This document shows, one piece after another, positions 34,067 to 42,957 of a DNA stretch of 64,000 nucleotides. A model generated the notes under the pieces. That model was not told where the DNA came from and ran no database searches. It saw only the letters and a program-made list of their open reading frames with translations. The stretch is from Kibdelosporangium sp. MJ126-NF4 (GTDB lineage Bacteria; Actinomycetota; Actinomycetes; Mycobacteriales; Pseudonocardiaceae): the NCBI RefSeq assembly GCF_000826545.1, contig NZ_CDME01000002.1:2303187-2367186 (forward strand), read 5' to 3'. Made by a program: the position numbers and the translations under genes. Numbering within the stretch: the first letter of the stretch is position 1; every line of letters starts with the position of its first letter.

Positions 34067-34746
34067 GACCCGACTCCTTCACCGTTGGAACACACGCCAG
34101 CTACCTCGGGTGCGTCCTTCAGTCGGCCCGTATCGCCCTCGGGGCCGGTGGTGGTGGACGCCCCTTGCCGCCGACTGTGCCGCGCCGGTGACCTTGTGAC
34201 AAGTACCACAGGAGATGATCCGCTCTGTGACCGGCTCAGCACTCGTTCGGCTCGTGCTGGATCGATCCCTGTGTCGGATGTCACCGGGGTGTGCCGGGCA
34301 ACCATCCCATGATCGACACCGCGGTGTGACGGCAGGCACATTTTCCGGCGCTGACCTGGCATAGGTGCGCCGCGACGCCCAGAGAGTGGAACGGCTGGCG
34401 GGATGTCGAGAAGATCACAAACCACCGCCACGAACGGGGCACACGGCCGACAATCGAGGGCTAGCCACCCCTCACCCGCGCCACCACCCGCCGGGTCCCG
34501 TCACAGCCGACAACGAGGCACTTTCCGAAAGCGATACCGAACTGTTCGACTCGCCGTAACTGGATCGATACCGCGCAGTCTCGATAGGGGTTGGGCCAAA
34601 CGTCTCGTATCCGCCCCAGAACTCACCCCGATTTTTCTTAATCGATTTTGATCCGCAGGGCACTGTGGCTACGTTGTGGCTTGTCACCACCTGTCAGCAC
34701 CGTGTGCGACGCCAGCGTTGCCGTCATCACCGATCGGGAGGCCGCA
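34067..34746. other. Divergent 680-bp intergenic region (sdh / edd)
   Basis: Between the divergent sdh and edd units. It contains a CRP-like site (34195-34210), and an AT-richer stretch near 34630-34650 (ATTTTTCTTAATCGATTTTGA) that is likely part of the edd promoter. Open frames here (for example 34057-34431 minus and 34365-34559 plus) look random: Arg/Pro/Ser-rich with no ribosome site. No gene is supported. Confidence 0.5.
34195..34210. promoter_or_regulatory. CRP/FNR-type site upstream of sdh
   Basis: TGTGA-CAAGTA-CCACA matches the CRP consensus TGTGA-N6-TCACA with one mismatch, about 130 bp upstream of the first sdh-operon start. It also partly fits a Rex operator (TTGTGA...CACA). Regulation by either is inferred. 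Confidence 0.4.
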
Positions 34747-36594
34747 GTGCACACGAAGCTTCACCGCGTCGTCGGCGATGTCACGCAACGTATTGCCGAG
34801 CGCAGTACGCATACCCGCCAGGCGTATCTGGACAGAGTTCGTGGCATGGCGACCGACAGCCCGGCACGCGCGGGAATGGCCTGCAGCAACCTCGCGCACG
34901 GCTTCGCCGCGTGTGAAGGCTCGGACCGGCTCGCCGTACGAGGTCTGACCAAGCCGGGCGTGGCGATCGTGTCGTCGTACAACGATCTGCTCTCCGCGCA
35001 CCAGCCGCTGCACGAATACCCGGACTGGCTCAAGGATTCGGTGCGCGAAGCAGGCGGCGTCGCCCAGTTCGCCGGTGGTGTGCCCGCGATGTGCGACGGC
35101 ATCACACAAGGTCGCGCGGGCATGGAACTTTCCCTGTTCAGCCGCGAGGTCATCGCCATGTCGACGGCGATCGCGCTGTCGCACGAGATGTTCGACGGCG
35201 CCCTGCTGCTCGGCGTGTGCGACAAGATCGTGCCGGGACTGTTGATCGGCGCGCTGTCCTTCGGCCACCTACCGTCGATCCTGGTGCCCGCAGGGCCAAT
35301 GACGTCAGGCCTGCCCAACAAGGAGAAGGCACGCGTCCGGCAGTTGTTCGCCGAGGGATTGGCCACACGCGACGAACTGCTCGCCGCTGAGTCCGCGTCC
35401 TATCACGGCCCAGGGACCTGCACGTTCTACGGCACGGCCAACTCCAACCAGATGGTCGTCGAAGTGATGGGCCTGCACCTGCCAGGAGCGAGCTTCGTCC
35501 ACCCGCACACCCCGTTGCGGCGCGCACTGACTGAGGAAGCGGGCCGTCAGGTCGTGCGACTGACCCAGACACGCGGGCAGTACACGCCGATCTCCGAGAT
35601 CGTGACCGAGAAGTCCATCGTGAACGGTGTGGTCGCGCTGCTGGCAACCGGCGGATCGACCAACCACACGCTGCACCTGCCCGCCATCGCCGCTGCCGCT
35701 GGCATCCAGCTGACGTGGGACGACTTCGCCGACCTGTCGGCGGTCGTGCCGCTGCTGGCGCGCGTCTACCCGAACGGGAGCGCGGACATCAACCACTTCC
35801 ACGCGGCCGGCGGCGTGCAGTTCCTGGTGAACACCCTGCTGGACGCCGGATTGCTGCACCGGGACGTACGGACGGTCGCCGGTGGCGGCCTCGATCTCTA
35901 CCGGCAGGAACCCGTGCTGGAGAACGGGAAACTGATCTGGCGCGACGGTCCTGTGGACAGCCTCGACACCACGGTGCTGCGCTCCGCGCACGATCCGTTC
36001 GAGCCGGACGGCGGGCTGCGGATGCTTTCAGGCAATCTCGGCCGCGCGGTGATCAAGGTGTGTGCGGTGCAGCACGAGAACTGGGTCGTGCAGGCACCGG
36101 CGCGGGTGTTCGAAAGCCAGGAGCAGTTGTCCGCGGCGTTCAAGGCGGGCGAACTCAACCGCGATGTCGTTGTGGTTGTGCGCAATCAGGGCCCGAAGGC
36201 GAACGGAATGCCTGAGCTGCATGGTTTGACGCCCGCGTTGGGCGCGTTGATGGATCGTGGCCACAAGGTGGCGCTGGTGACCGACGGGCGGATGTCCGGC
36301 GCGTCCGGCAAAGTGCCCGCGGCTATCCAGGTTTCACCCGAATCGGTGGCGGGCGGTCCGCTGGCCAGGCTCCGCGATGGCGACGTGATCAGGCTGGACG
36401 CCGAACACGGGATGCTGGAGGTCCTGACAGACCCAGCGGAGTTCGCCGTGCGGCCCGTCGTCCAGGTGGAGCGGCCCGCGTGGGAAGGCACCGGACGTGA
36501 GTTGTTCGGCGCACTGCGCGACGCTGTCGGCCCGGCCGAGCACGGGGCTACGGTGTTCGCAGGACAGTTGACGTCGATTGGGGAACTGGCTTGA
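34747..36594 (+). CDS. edd: 6-Phosphogluconate dehydratase Edd
   Basis: 615 residues from the GTG at 34747, preceded by GGGAGG at five-base spacing; the frame is open for 33 more codons upstream but those lack homology. Close to Escherichia coli Edd over its length: [74 protein letters not shown] and [15 protein letters not shown]. Cysteines in the first, third, fourth and fifth blocks include the [4Fe-4S] ligands. It dehydrates 6-phosphogluconate to KDPG in the cytoplasm. Coupled to eda by a four-base TTGA overlap. Confidence 0.95.
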   Translation: MHTKLHRVVGDVTQRIAERSTHTRQAYLDRVRGMATDSPARAGMACSNLAHGFAACEGSDRLAVRGLTKPGVAIVSSYNDLLSAHQPLHEYPDWLKDSVREAGGVAQFAGGVPAMCDGITQGRAGMELSLFSREVIAMSTAIALSHEMFDGALLLGVCDKIVPGLLIGALSFGHLPSILVPAGPMTSGLPNKEKARVRQLFAEGLATRDELLAAESASYHGPGTCTFYGTANSNQMVVEVMGLHLPGASFVHPHTPLRRALTEEAGRQVVRLTQTRGQYTPISEIVTEKSIVNGVVALLATGGSTNHTLHLPAIAAAAGIQLTWDDFADLSAVVPLLARVYPNGSADINHFHAAGGVQFLVNTLLDAGLLHRDVRTVAGGGLDLYRQEPVLENGKLIWRDGPVDSLDTTVLRSAHDPFEPDGGLRMLSGNLGRAVIKVCAVQHENWVVQAPARVFESQEQLSAAFKAGELNRDVVVVVRNQGPKANGMPELHGLTPALGALMDRGHKVALVTDGRMSGASGKVPAAIQVSPESVAGGPLARLRDGDVIRLDAEHGMLEVLTDPAEFAVRPVVQVERPAWEGTGRELFGALRDAVGPAEHGATVFAGQLTSIGELA

Positions 36595-37229
36595 CCACGC
36601 GTTTGATCACTGCCGAAGAACTGCTCAACCTGGCACCGGTGGTCCCGGTCGTGGTGATCGACGACGTCGATCACGCGGTCGGAGTCGCAGAGGCCCTGGT
36701 GGCAGGCGGAGTTCCGCTGATCGAACTGACCCTGCGCACACCGGTGGCGCTGGAGGGGATCCAGCGGATCCGTAAGGAAGTCCCGGACATCCTGGTGGGC
36801 GCGGGCACAGTGACGACAGCGGCGCTGGCCGCACAGGCCGCGGACGCGGGAGCGTCGTTCCTGGTGACACCAGGTTCAACCGAAAGCGTGGTAGACGCCT
36901 GCGAGGCAACGGGTCTGCCGTTCCTGCCGGGGATCAGCACAGTCACCGAGGCCATGCGGATGGCTGAGCGCGGACTGACGGCACTGAAGTTCTTCCCGGC
37001 GGAGGCCTCTGGTGGGAAGAACTACCTGAAGTCACTCGGTGGTCCGCTGCCCGGCCTGAGGTTCTGTCCGACCGGAGGCATCTCCGTGGACACAGCAGCG
37101 GACTACCTGGCGCTGCCGAACGTCGGCTGTGTCGGTGGCTCCTGGCTCGTACCGAAAGAAGCGCTGGCTGACAACGACTTCAACCGCGTGAAAGAACTCG
37201 CGAAGGCAACCGCCACGCTGCGTGCGTGA
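36591..37229 (+). CDS. eda: KDPG aldolase Eda
   Basis: 212 residues from a TTG that overlaps the edd stop. TIM-barrel class I aldolase: catalytic Glu in LIELTLRTP (~45), phosphate-binding GAGTV, and the Schiff-base Lys in [12 protein letters not shown] (~133), followed by FCPTGGIS. It splits 2-keto-3-deoxy-6-phosphogluconate into pyruvate and glyceraldehyde-3-phosphate, completing the Entner-Doudoroff branch. Confidence 0.95.
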   Translation: MTTRLITAEELLNLAPVVPVVVIDDVDHAVGVAEALVAGGVPLIELTLRTPVALEGIQRIRKEVPDILVGAGTVTTAALAAQAADAGASFLVTPGSTESVVDACEATGLPFLPGISTVTEAMRMAERGLTALKFFPAEASGGKNYLKSLGGPLPGLRFCPTGGISVDTAADYLALPNVGCVGGSWLVPKEALADNDFNRVKELAKATATLRA

Positions 37230-37249
37230 CACAGGGCCTTTGTGGCGGG

Positions 37250-37636
37250 CTAGTCGGCGTCGACCACGTCGAGCTCGACCAGGTAACCGGCGTGGGAGAG
37301 CCCCTCTTCGCGTTCCTCCCACCCGGTGGCCTGCTGCACCGGCCGCAGCACAGCGGATTCCTTGACCGGGTGGAGCATGTTCGGGTTCTTGTCGTCGAAC
37401 GGCGCGTACTGGCAGAAGACCGCGCGGATGGAGACAACGTCACCGGCCGTTTGAGGAAGCGGAGTATCGGAGTGGTGTTCCTCGGTGTGCGTGATGGTCT
37501 CGGCGAGAGGGCCGAAAACGTTGTCCAGCCATTCGTCGTCGGCGTCCAGCAAACCCCACACCACCCGCGAACCAACCCGGAACGCGTCACCGCAGCACTG
37601 CAACTGCCAGTCGGCCACCCACACTGTGATGTTCAC
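37250..37636 (-). CDS. DUF6578-type small protein
   Basis: 128 residues from a GTG overlapping the recX stop (GTGA). The start NITVWVADWQLQCCGDAFRVGS, with CC and Trp residues, resembles the actinobacterial DUF6578 family as I remember it. Soluble, mostly beta, acidic C-terminus. It follows recA-recX in the same direction and may be cotranscribed with them. Function unknown. Confidence 0.55.
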   Translation of the reverse strand: MNITVWVADWQLQCCGDAFRVGSRVVWGLLDADDEWLDNVFGPLAETITHTEEHHSDTPLPQTAGDVVSIRAVFCQYAPFDDKNPNMLHPVKESAVLRPVQQATGWEEREEGLSHAGYLVELDVVDAD

Positions 37637-39183
37637 TCGATGGTGTCCAGAAGATCGCTCTCGTCGCCCACATTGGACAGTTCGTCCTTGACGACACGAT
37701 ACGCCAAACCCTGGCTGTAGCCCTTGCGAGCAAGCATGCCGACAAGGCGGCGGATCTTGGTCTGCTGATCGGCCGACCGCAGGGAGGAGAGTTTCTTGCG
37801 CACGAGCTGACGAGCCCGCTCCTCCTCAGCTTCCTCATCGACAGCGGCGACAGCCTCAGCGGCAGTGTCGTTGTCGACACCACGACGACGCAGCTCAATA
37901 CTCAGCGCCTTACGTCCCATGCCCTGATAGGTATGGCGTGAGCGAACCCAGATCTCGGCAAAAGCCTTGTCATCGATCAACCCGACCTGGTCAAGCCTGC
38001 CGAGCACCCGCTCAGCCACCTCAGGAGCAATCTCCTTACGCACCAACGCCTTGTACAGCTCAGCCCGAGTACGAGGCCGAGCAGTGAGCAAGGTCAGACA
38101 GATGTCCTTGGCATGCGCCTCAGGATCACCCCCATGATCAGCCGATGCCCGCCGCCCCTGGCGAGCATCACGCTCATCAGCGTTCCCAGCCCGACGCGCC
38201 CCATCCGCAGAGCTCTTGCGAGACCTGCGCCCCTCACCCGAAGGAGCCTTCCGAAATCGGCGTTCCTCGCGCTCATCAGCGCTCCGAGCTCCGGGCTCTT
38301 CCTCATCCGAGGAAAGCTTCGTCACACCACCAGCCGCTGATCGCCGCGCAACTCGAGCAGGACGTCCGGAAGACTGGCCTGTCCGATCATCGTCAGACAA
38401 ATCACCACCCGAAGAAGCCCCGGATTGCACGGACTGAGCGGACAAACTTGCTACCTGTTCCCGCAACCGCGCCAACCGCGCATCCTGCGAGGAATCGTCC
38501 GACTCGGCTACCGCAGCATCGCCACCTGGCCGATGGCCGCCATCCGCCGACACCTCGGCGATCCGAGAGCGCAACCGCGCCAGCTGATCATCTCGGGAAG
38601 GCAGCGGATCCCGCACACCATGCTCCACCGAGGACACAGACCCCACAGACCCAGCAAAATCACTGGCCCCAGCGGACCCCGCAGGCCCAGGAGCATCAAC
38701 AGCTCCAGCGAACCTCACAGGCCGACCGGACTCGGCAAGCTCAGACCTCAGAGACTCAACGGGCTCAGGTGATCCCCCAGGCGCAGCAGTCCTCGCAGGC
38801 CCAGCTTCTACGAACCTCCCAGGCCGTGCAGGCTCTGCGAGCTCCGCAGACCCAGCAGGCTCGGACCTCGTAGACCCAGCGGACCCACCAGGCCCAGCGA
38901 GTTCAGTCCGCTCACCAGACTGGGCAGAATCTGCGGGTGTGGGTGCCGCCTCGGCAGGGTCTGTCAGCTCCGCGAGTCCGGCGGAGTCGGTGCTCTCCTG
39001 GGCATCCCGCCCGGCCTTCGGCGCCACGTCTGGTTCCGAAGGCCGGTGTGCGGGATGTGTCGGCTCCGGCGGGGTTGGTTCTTCCCCGGCCCAAGGGTCG
39101 ATACTCGGTTCCGCCGGTGCCTGGGCTCGCTGGTCTGTCACCCAGTCCTTGAGCCACGTCAAATCGCCAGCAGGATCTGGCAT
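37633..39183 (-). CDS. recX: RecX regulatory protein with long low-complexity N-terminus
   Basis: 516 residues, against ~160-220 for most RecX. Only the last ~165 residues are RecX (AKDICLTLLTARPRTRAELYKALVRKE ... YQGMGRKALSIELRRRGVDNDTA ... LVGMLARKGYSQGLAYRVVKDE), a three-helix-repeat protein that caps and inhibits RecA filaments. Residues ~30-340 are Pro/Ala/Ser/Glu-rich with repeated SAGS/ELAEP words and two copies of an LARLR-(S/E)-(R/Q)-(I/V)A motif. The ATG overlaps the recA stop (TGATG), which supports the long form, since the first 30 residues (WLKDWVTDQRAQ) look like a genuine start. Shorter internal starts cannot be excluded. Confidence 0.85.
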   Translation of the reverse strand: MPDPAGDLTWLKDWVTDQRAQAPAEPSIDPWAGEEPTPPEPTHPAHRPSEPDVAPKAGRDAQESTDSAGLAELTDPAEAAPTPADSAQSGERTELAGPGGSAGSTRSEPAGSAELAEPARPGRFVEAGPARTAAPGGSPEPVESLRSELAESGRPVRFAGAVDAPGPAGSAGASDFAGSVGSVSSVEHGVRDPLPSRDDQLARLRSRIAEVSADGGHRPGGDAAVAESDDSSQDARLARLREQVASLSAQSVQSGASSGGDLSDDDRTGQSSGRPARVARRSAAGGVTKLSSDEEEPGARSADEREERRFRKAPSGEGRRSRKSSADGARRAGNADERDARQGRRASADHGGDPEAHAKDICLTLLTARPRTRAELYKALVRKEIAPEVAERVLGRLDQVGLIDDKAFAEIWVRSRHTYQGMGRKALSIELRRRGVDNDTAAEAVAAVDEEAEEERARQLVRKKLSSLRSADQQTKIRRLVGMLARKGYSQGLAYRVVKDELSNVGDESDLLDTIE

Positions 39184-40226
39184 CAGAAGTCGACGGGGGC
39201 TGGCGCCGCTTCCTCGGCGTCAAGCTTCGGGCCGATCCCCATCTTGTCCTGGATTCGCTTCTCGATGTCGTTGGCGACGTCCGGGTTTTCGCGCAGGAAC
39301 CGGCGGGCGTTCTCCTTGCCCTGCCCCAACTGGTCGCCCTCGTAGGTGTACCAGGCACCGGACTTGCGCAGGATGCCCTGATCGACGCCCATGTCGATGA
39401 GCGAGCCCTCCCGACTGATGCCGAAGCCGTAGAGAATGTCGAACTCGGCCTGCTTGAACGGTGGGGCCACCTTGTTCTTGACGACCTTGATGCGGGTGCG
39501 GTTGCCGACCGGCTCGCCGCCGTCCTTCAGGGTCTCGATCCGGCGGACGTCGAGCCGGATCGACGCGTAGAACTTCAGCGCCTTGCCACCGGTGGTGGTC
39601 TCCGGCGAGCCGAACATCACGCCGACCTTCTCACGCAGCTGGTTGATGAAGACCGCGGTGGTGCCGGAGTTGCTCAGCGCACCGGTGATCTTGCGCAGCG
39701 CCTGGCTCATCAGCCGGGCCTGCAGACCCACGTGGCTGTCGCCCATCTCGCCCTCGATCTCGGCACGGGGGACCAGCGCGGCGACCGAGTCGATGACCAG
39801 GATGTCCAGCGCACCGGACCGGATCAGCATGTCCGCGATCTCCAGCGCCTGCTCACCGGTGTCCGGCTGGGAGACCAGCAGCGCGTCGGTGTCGACACCC
39901 AGCGCCTTGGCGTACTCCGGGTCGAGCGCGTGCTCCGCGTCGATGAACGCGGCGATGCCGCCTGCCTTCTGCGCGTTGGCCACGGCGTGCAGGGCGACGG
40001 TCGTCTTACCGGAGGATTCCGGGCCGTAGATCTCGACGATGCGGCCTCGGGGGTAGCCACCGATCCCGAGGGCGACGTCCAGGACGACGGAGCCTGTCGG
40101 GATGTACTTGATCGGGGCGCGCACCTCATCACCGAGACGCATGACCGAGCCCTTGCCGTACTGCTTGTCGATCTGGGCGAGGGCGAGCTCGAGGGCTTTG
40201 CCCCGGTCGGGTGCTGCTGGTGCCAT
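39183..40226 (-). CDS. recA: Recombinase RecA
   Basis: 347 residues from the ATG at 40226, the standard [19 protein letters not shown] start; the frame continues upstream without homology. Walker [10 protein letters not shown] (~66-74), IDAEHALDP, Walker [29 protein letters not shown] (L2) and a short acidic C-terminus. No intein is present. It forms filaments on single-stranded DNA for strand exchange and LexA cleavage. A perfect SOS box lies about 106 bp upstream. Confidence 0.98.
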   Translation of the reverse strand: MAPAAPDRGKALELALAQIDKQYGKGSVMRLGDEVRAPIKYIPTGSVVLDVALGIGGYPRGRIVEIYGPESSGKTTVALHAVANAQKAGGIAAFIDAEHALDPEYAKALGVDTDALLVSQPDTGEQALEIADMLIRSGALDILVIDSVAALVPRAEIEGEMGDSHVGLQARLMSQALRKITGALSNSGTTAVFINQLREKVGVMFGSPETTTGGKALKFYASIRLDVRRIETLKDGGEPVGNRTRIKVVKNKVAPPFKQAEFDILYGFGISREGSLIDMGVDQGILRKSGAWYTYEGDQLGQGKENARRFLRENPDVANDIEKRIQDKMGIGPKLDAEEAAPAPVDF

Positions 40227-40331
40227 CTGAAGTCCACCTCGTTGGTTCGAGCGGTCTGTGTCGGAGGAGACGCTACGGGTGGGGACCGACAATTTCGGGG
40301 GACCGCCGATCCCGGTGCCCCGCCATCGTAG

Positions 40332-40345
40332 CGAACACGTGTTCG
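40332..40345. promoter_or_regulatory. LexA (SOS) box upstream of recA
   Basis: CGAACACGTGTTCG is a perfect palindrome matching the Gram-positive/actinobacterial LexA consensus (GAAC-N4-GTTC), between DUF3046 and recA. It implies DNA-damage induction of recA-recX. Confidence 0.9.
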
Positions 40346-40379
40346 ACCCGTTCGCGCGACACGCCCGCCAAGCGTCGGA

Positions 40380-40574
40380 TCAGCGTCGCTCTGCCGGGAC
40401 CCCCAGGTCGTCGCAGACCGCGCGCCAGATCCGCTTCGGATCGACGCCCGCGTCGAGCGCCTGGTCGACGGTTCGACCGCCGAGCGCGCCAAGAACATGG
40501 TCACGGGCGAGCATCTCGGCACGGACCGCGCCGAACTCGTCCGCCATCAGGTTGCGGAAGACCGTAGTACGCAT
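40380..40574 (-). CDS. DUF3046 small protein upstream of recA
   Basis: 64 residues from the ATG at 40574 (a TTG three bases upstream is alternative). DHVLGALGGRTVDQALDAGVDPKRIWRAVCDDLGVP is the core of DUF3046, a short helical actinobacterial family normally found next to recA (Rv2738c position in M. tuberculosis, from memory). Function unknown. No leader helix or membrane segment. Confidence 0.85.
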   Translation of the reverse strand: MRTTVFRNLMADEFGAVRAEMLARDHVLGALGGRTVDQALDAGVDPKRIWRAVCDDLGVPAERR

Positions 40575-40588
40575 CAACCACTAGGTTA

Positions 40589-40708
40589 GTGAGCGTGGAA
40601 CCACCCAACGGACTCGAGTCGGTAGGACTGTGGGTCGTGTCGTTCGGCAGCGTGATCGCGGCACTGGTTGTGATCATCTTCTGGCTGCGCAACAACCGCA
40701 GGCGGTAG
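40589..40708 (+). CDS. Small single-pass membrane protein
   Basis: 39 residues, GTG to TAG: a short polar N-terminus, one hydrophobic helix (VGLWVVSFGSVIAALVVIIFWL) and a basic RNNRRR tail, so N-out/C-in by the positive-inside rule. The start is only 14 bp from the divergent DUF3046 gene. A second in-frame GTG lies two codons downstream. I recognise no family. The hydrophobic helix and dense packing suggest it is real, but with this length a chance frame remains possible. Confidence 0.5.
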   Translation: MSVEPPNGLESVGLWVVSFGSVIAALVVIIFWLRNNRRR

Positions 40709-40747
40709 TACCGTCGCGGACGAGGCGAGATCGGAGCTGGACCAGTC

Positions 40748-41176
40748 ATGCGTTTCATGATCATCATCAAGTCCGACGAGAAGACCGACGCCGGCCGGGT
40801 GCCGTCGGAGGCGGAATTCGCCGCGATGGCCCAGTTCAACCAGGAGATGGCGGACGCGGGCATCCTGCTGGGCGCCGAGGGCCTGCTCGACAGCGGCAAG
40901 GGCGCGCGGGTGAGGTTGTCCGGCGGCAAGACCACGATCACTGACGGCCCGTTCACCGAGTCCAAGGAGCTCGTCGCGGGCTTCTGGCTGATCAGGACCA
41001 ACTCGTTGGAGGAGGCGATCGACTGGGCGAGCAGGGTGCCCAGCCCGCCGACGATCGAGACCAACCTCGAGGTCCGGCAGGTCGTCGACGCGGCCGAGGA
41101 CTACGCCGAGACGTACACCGAGGGGCTCAGGGACGGCGAGGACAAGCTCAGGGAGCAGATCGCCGGGAACAAGTGA
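40748..41176 (+). CDS. YCII-related (DGPF-domain) protein
   Basis: 142 residues. RFMIIIKSDEKTDAGR at the N-terminus, a MADAGILLGAEGL segment and the TDGPFTESKELVAGFWLI motif define the DGPF/YCII-like group, small ferredoxin-fold proteins often near ECF sigma factors. No sigma gene is present here. The last 30 residues are charged helix. Cytoplasmic; biochemical role unknown. Confidence 0.85.
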   Translation: MRFMIIIKSDEKTDAGRVPSEAEFAAMAQFNQEMADAGILLGAEGLLDSGKGARVRLSGGKTTITDGPFTESKELVAGFWLIRTNSLEEAIDWASRVPSPPTIETNLEVRQVVDAAEDYAETYTEGLRDGEDKLREQIAGNK

Positions 41177-41183
41177 CGGCGGG

Positions 41184-41813
41184 TCAGCCCAACAGCTGCT
41201 GACGGAGGGTCGCGTTCAGCCAGTCCCGGTACTGAGCCGGTGACCAGCCACGTTCGTTCACCAGCATGTGGAAGACCGTCGGGTGGTTGAACGTCCACAG
41301 CAGGTCGGTCGCGGCCTCGACAGTGAGACCGGCGCGCAACCCGCCCTTGCTGTCGAGCGACCGGACGATCACGCCCTGGTTGGCGTGGAACTCCGCCTGC
41401 ATCGTGCGCCACAACTCGGCGATCTCCTTGTCGGCAGCGGCGGCGCTCCTGATCACTTCGAGCACGTCGGCGAAGCGCTGCTTGCGATCGGCGTTGCGCG
41501 TGTAGAGGTCCATCTGCCTGACCGGGTCCGGTTCCTCGATCATCTCCGTGAACCAGTCCCTGTCGACCACCGGGACCTGATCGTCGTCGCCGTGCAGCGC
41601 CAGGTCCCACACCGACAACAACAGCTGTCGTTTCGTGGGGAACGACAGGTACACGGTCTTGGTGGACACACCGGCCGCACGCGCGATGTCCGGCACGGTT
41701 GTCGCCGCGTAACCGCGCGCTCCGAACAACTCGCGCGCGGCTTCCAGGATGTCCCGCCTGGTGGCTTTCGCCTGCGCCGCCCGCCTGGGCGAGTGATAGG
41801 GCCGACCTTCCAC
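41184..41813 (-). CDS. TetR-family regulator
   Basis: 209 residues from a GTG at 41813. N-terminal HTH: KATRRDILEAARELFGARGYAATTVPDIARAAGVSTKTVYLSF. The C-domain is helical with a Trp-rich end (WTFNHPTVFHMLVNERGW). It diverges from the small LuxR gene; the shared gap holds a 9-bp palindrome (41834-41860) that is a good TetR operator candidate. It converges with the YCII gene at 7 bp. Confidence 0.88.
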   Translation of the reverse strand: MEGRPYHSPRRAAQAKATRRDILEAARELFGARGYAATTVPDIARAAGVSTKTVYLSFPTKRQLLLSVWDLALHGDDDQVPVVDRDWFTEMIEEPDPVRQMDLYTRNADRKQRFADVLEVIRSAAAADKEIAELWRTMQAEFHANQGVIVRSLDSKGGLRAGLTVEAATDLLWTFNHPTVFHMLVNERGWSPAQYRDWLNATLRQQLLG

Positions 41814-41833
41814 GGTGGGTACCTTAGCCCACC

Positions 41834-41860
41834 ATTGACTACATGAGTAGAGTAGTCAAT
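41834..41860. promoter_or_regulatory. Palindrome between TetR and LuxR genes, with promoter
   Basis: Perfect arms ATTGACTAC / GTAGTCAAT, 9-base spacer. TTGACT (41835-41840), 17 bp, AATACT (41858-41863) forms a promoter whose start point falls near the LuxR ATG at 41871. A TetR dimer bound here would block both promoters. Confidence 0.6.
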
Positions 41861-41870
41861 ACTCGCAACC

Positions 41871-42158
41871 ATGACCGAAAGCGCTACTTTCGCCGACGCG
41901 GACGCGCGGCAGGCCACACCCCAAACACGACTGGCCACACTGGAGCCCGAGCAGCCGACTTCGAAGCCGCTGACCAAGCGGGAAGCCGAGATCGTCCGGC
42001 TCGTCGGCCACGGACTGTCCAATGCGGACATAGCCGCACAGCTCTTCCTCAGCGCGCGCACTGTCGAGACCCACCTGAGCAACAGCTACCGGAAGCTCGC
42101 CATCACGTCGCGGCTGCGCCTCGCACGCTGGGCTTTCCAGCACGACGGCGAGTTCTGA
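41871..42158 (+). CDS. Stand-alone LuxR-type HTH regulator
   Basis: 95 residues: ~30 disordered N-terminal residues, then a LuxR/GerE HTH ([43 protein letters not shown], ~34-76). There is no receiver or sensor domain. The ATG lies about 7 bases after a -10-like AATACT with no Shine-Dalgarno, which suggests leaderless translation. Probable target and controller: the divergent TetR. Role unknown. Confidence 0.85.
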   Translation: MTESATFADADARQATPQTRLATLEPEQPTSKPLTKREAEIVRLVGHGLSNADIAAQLFLSARTVETHLSNSYRKLAITSRLRLARWAFQHDGEF

Positions 42159-42177
42159 GACACGGCACCGAAGGTCG

Positions 42178-42957
42178 TCAGGCGCTGATGCTGTGCTCGG
42201 TGAACGTCCCCACTTCGGTGAATCCGATGCCGCGGTAGATCGACTGCCCATCGGGTGACGACTGCAGCACAGCAGTGTCGACACCCTCCGCACGCGCCGC
42301 CAGCAAGGCCACGAGCGTGATGGCACGGCCGAACCCACGGCGCCGGTGACTGGCCAGTGTCGAGACGTTGTAGATCCCGGCGACCTCGTGCGCCAGGAAG
42401 ACCTCTGCCGCACACACGGCGACGCCCTCGTGGTAGCCGACGAAGTACCGCGCCTGGCACTCGGGATCCAGCGCTGCCCCCGCGGCCCGCTCGTAGAACC
42501 GGATGACACCGGGAGAGGGCGGGTCCCAGTTCGCGGCGACCACGCCCGCGTACTCCGCGAGCTCGACCGGAGCCGTCACCCGGCGGATCTCCAGTCCGTC
42601 CGGGATCTCCGGCTCGGGCAGTGTGGACAGTGCGGCGACCATCCCGGGTTCCGGGTCGTGCGCGGGGAACCCGGCCGCCTCAATGCGCTGCGACAACGAG
42701 TCCGGCGTTGACGTCGAGTCGACCCACCAGGAGAACACGCCGTCGACCGACGCCACCGTCTCAGCGATCCGCTCGTCCACGTCGGACGCGGAGAACCGGG
42801 CCCCGGCGATGATGTTGAACGTGTCGTCGCCGACGTCGCCGTCCACGATCACCACGTCATCGGTCCGTACCACGGACATTCCCTCAGTCCGTAGGTGCAG
42901 GTGTGCCGAGTGTGCGATGAAGTTGGCCACCAACAGATCAGGTACCAGGCTGGACAT
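42178..42957 (-). CDS. GNAT-family acetyltransferase
   Basis: 259 residues. The C-terminal half carries the acetyl-CoA loop VSTLASHRRRGFGRAITLVALLAARAEG (motif A, R-R-x-G-x-G) and GIGFTEVGTF near the end. The N-terminal ~120 residues form a degenerate second GNAT-like half (DGVFSWWVDSTSTP). Cytoplasmic. It overlaps the upstream Hsp70-like gene by 20 bp on the same strand, so expression is coupled. Substrate unknown. Confidence 0.85.
   Translation of the reverse strand: MSSLVPDLLVANFIAHSAHLHLRTEGMSVVRTDDVVIVDGDVGDDTFNIIAGARFSASDVDERIAETVASVDGVFSWWVDSTSTPDSLSQRIEAAGFPAHDPEPGMVAALSTLPEPEIPDGLEIRRVTAPVELAEYAGVVAANWDPPSPGVIRFYERAAGAALDPECQARYFVGYHEGVAVCAAEVFLAHEVAGIYNVSTLASHRRRGFGRAITLVALLAARAEGVDTAVLQSSPDGQSIYRGIGFTEVGTFTEHSISA

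Noticed and set aside
34057..34431. Small frames in the sdh-edd gap
   Set aside because: No Shine-Dalgarno, biased composition, and the gap has promoter-like features.
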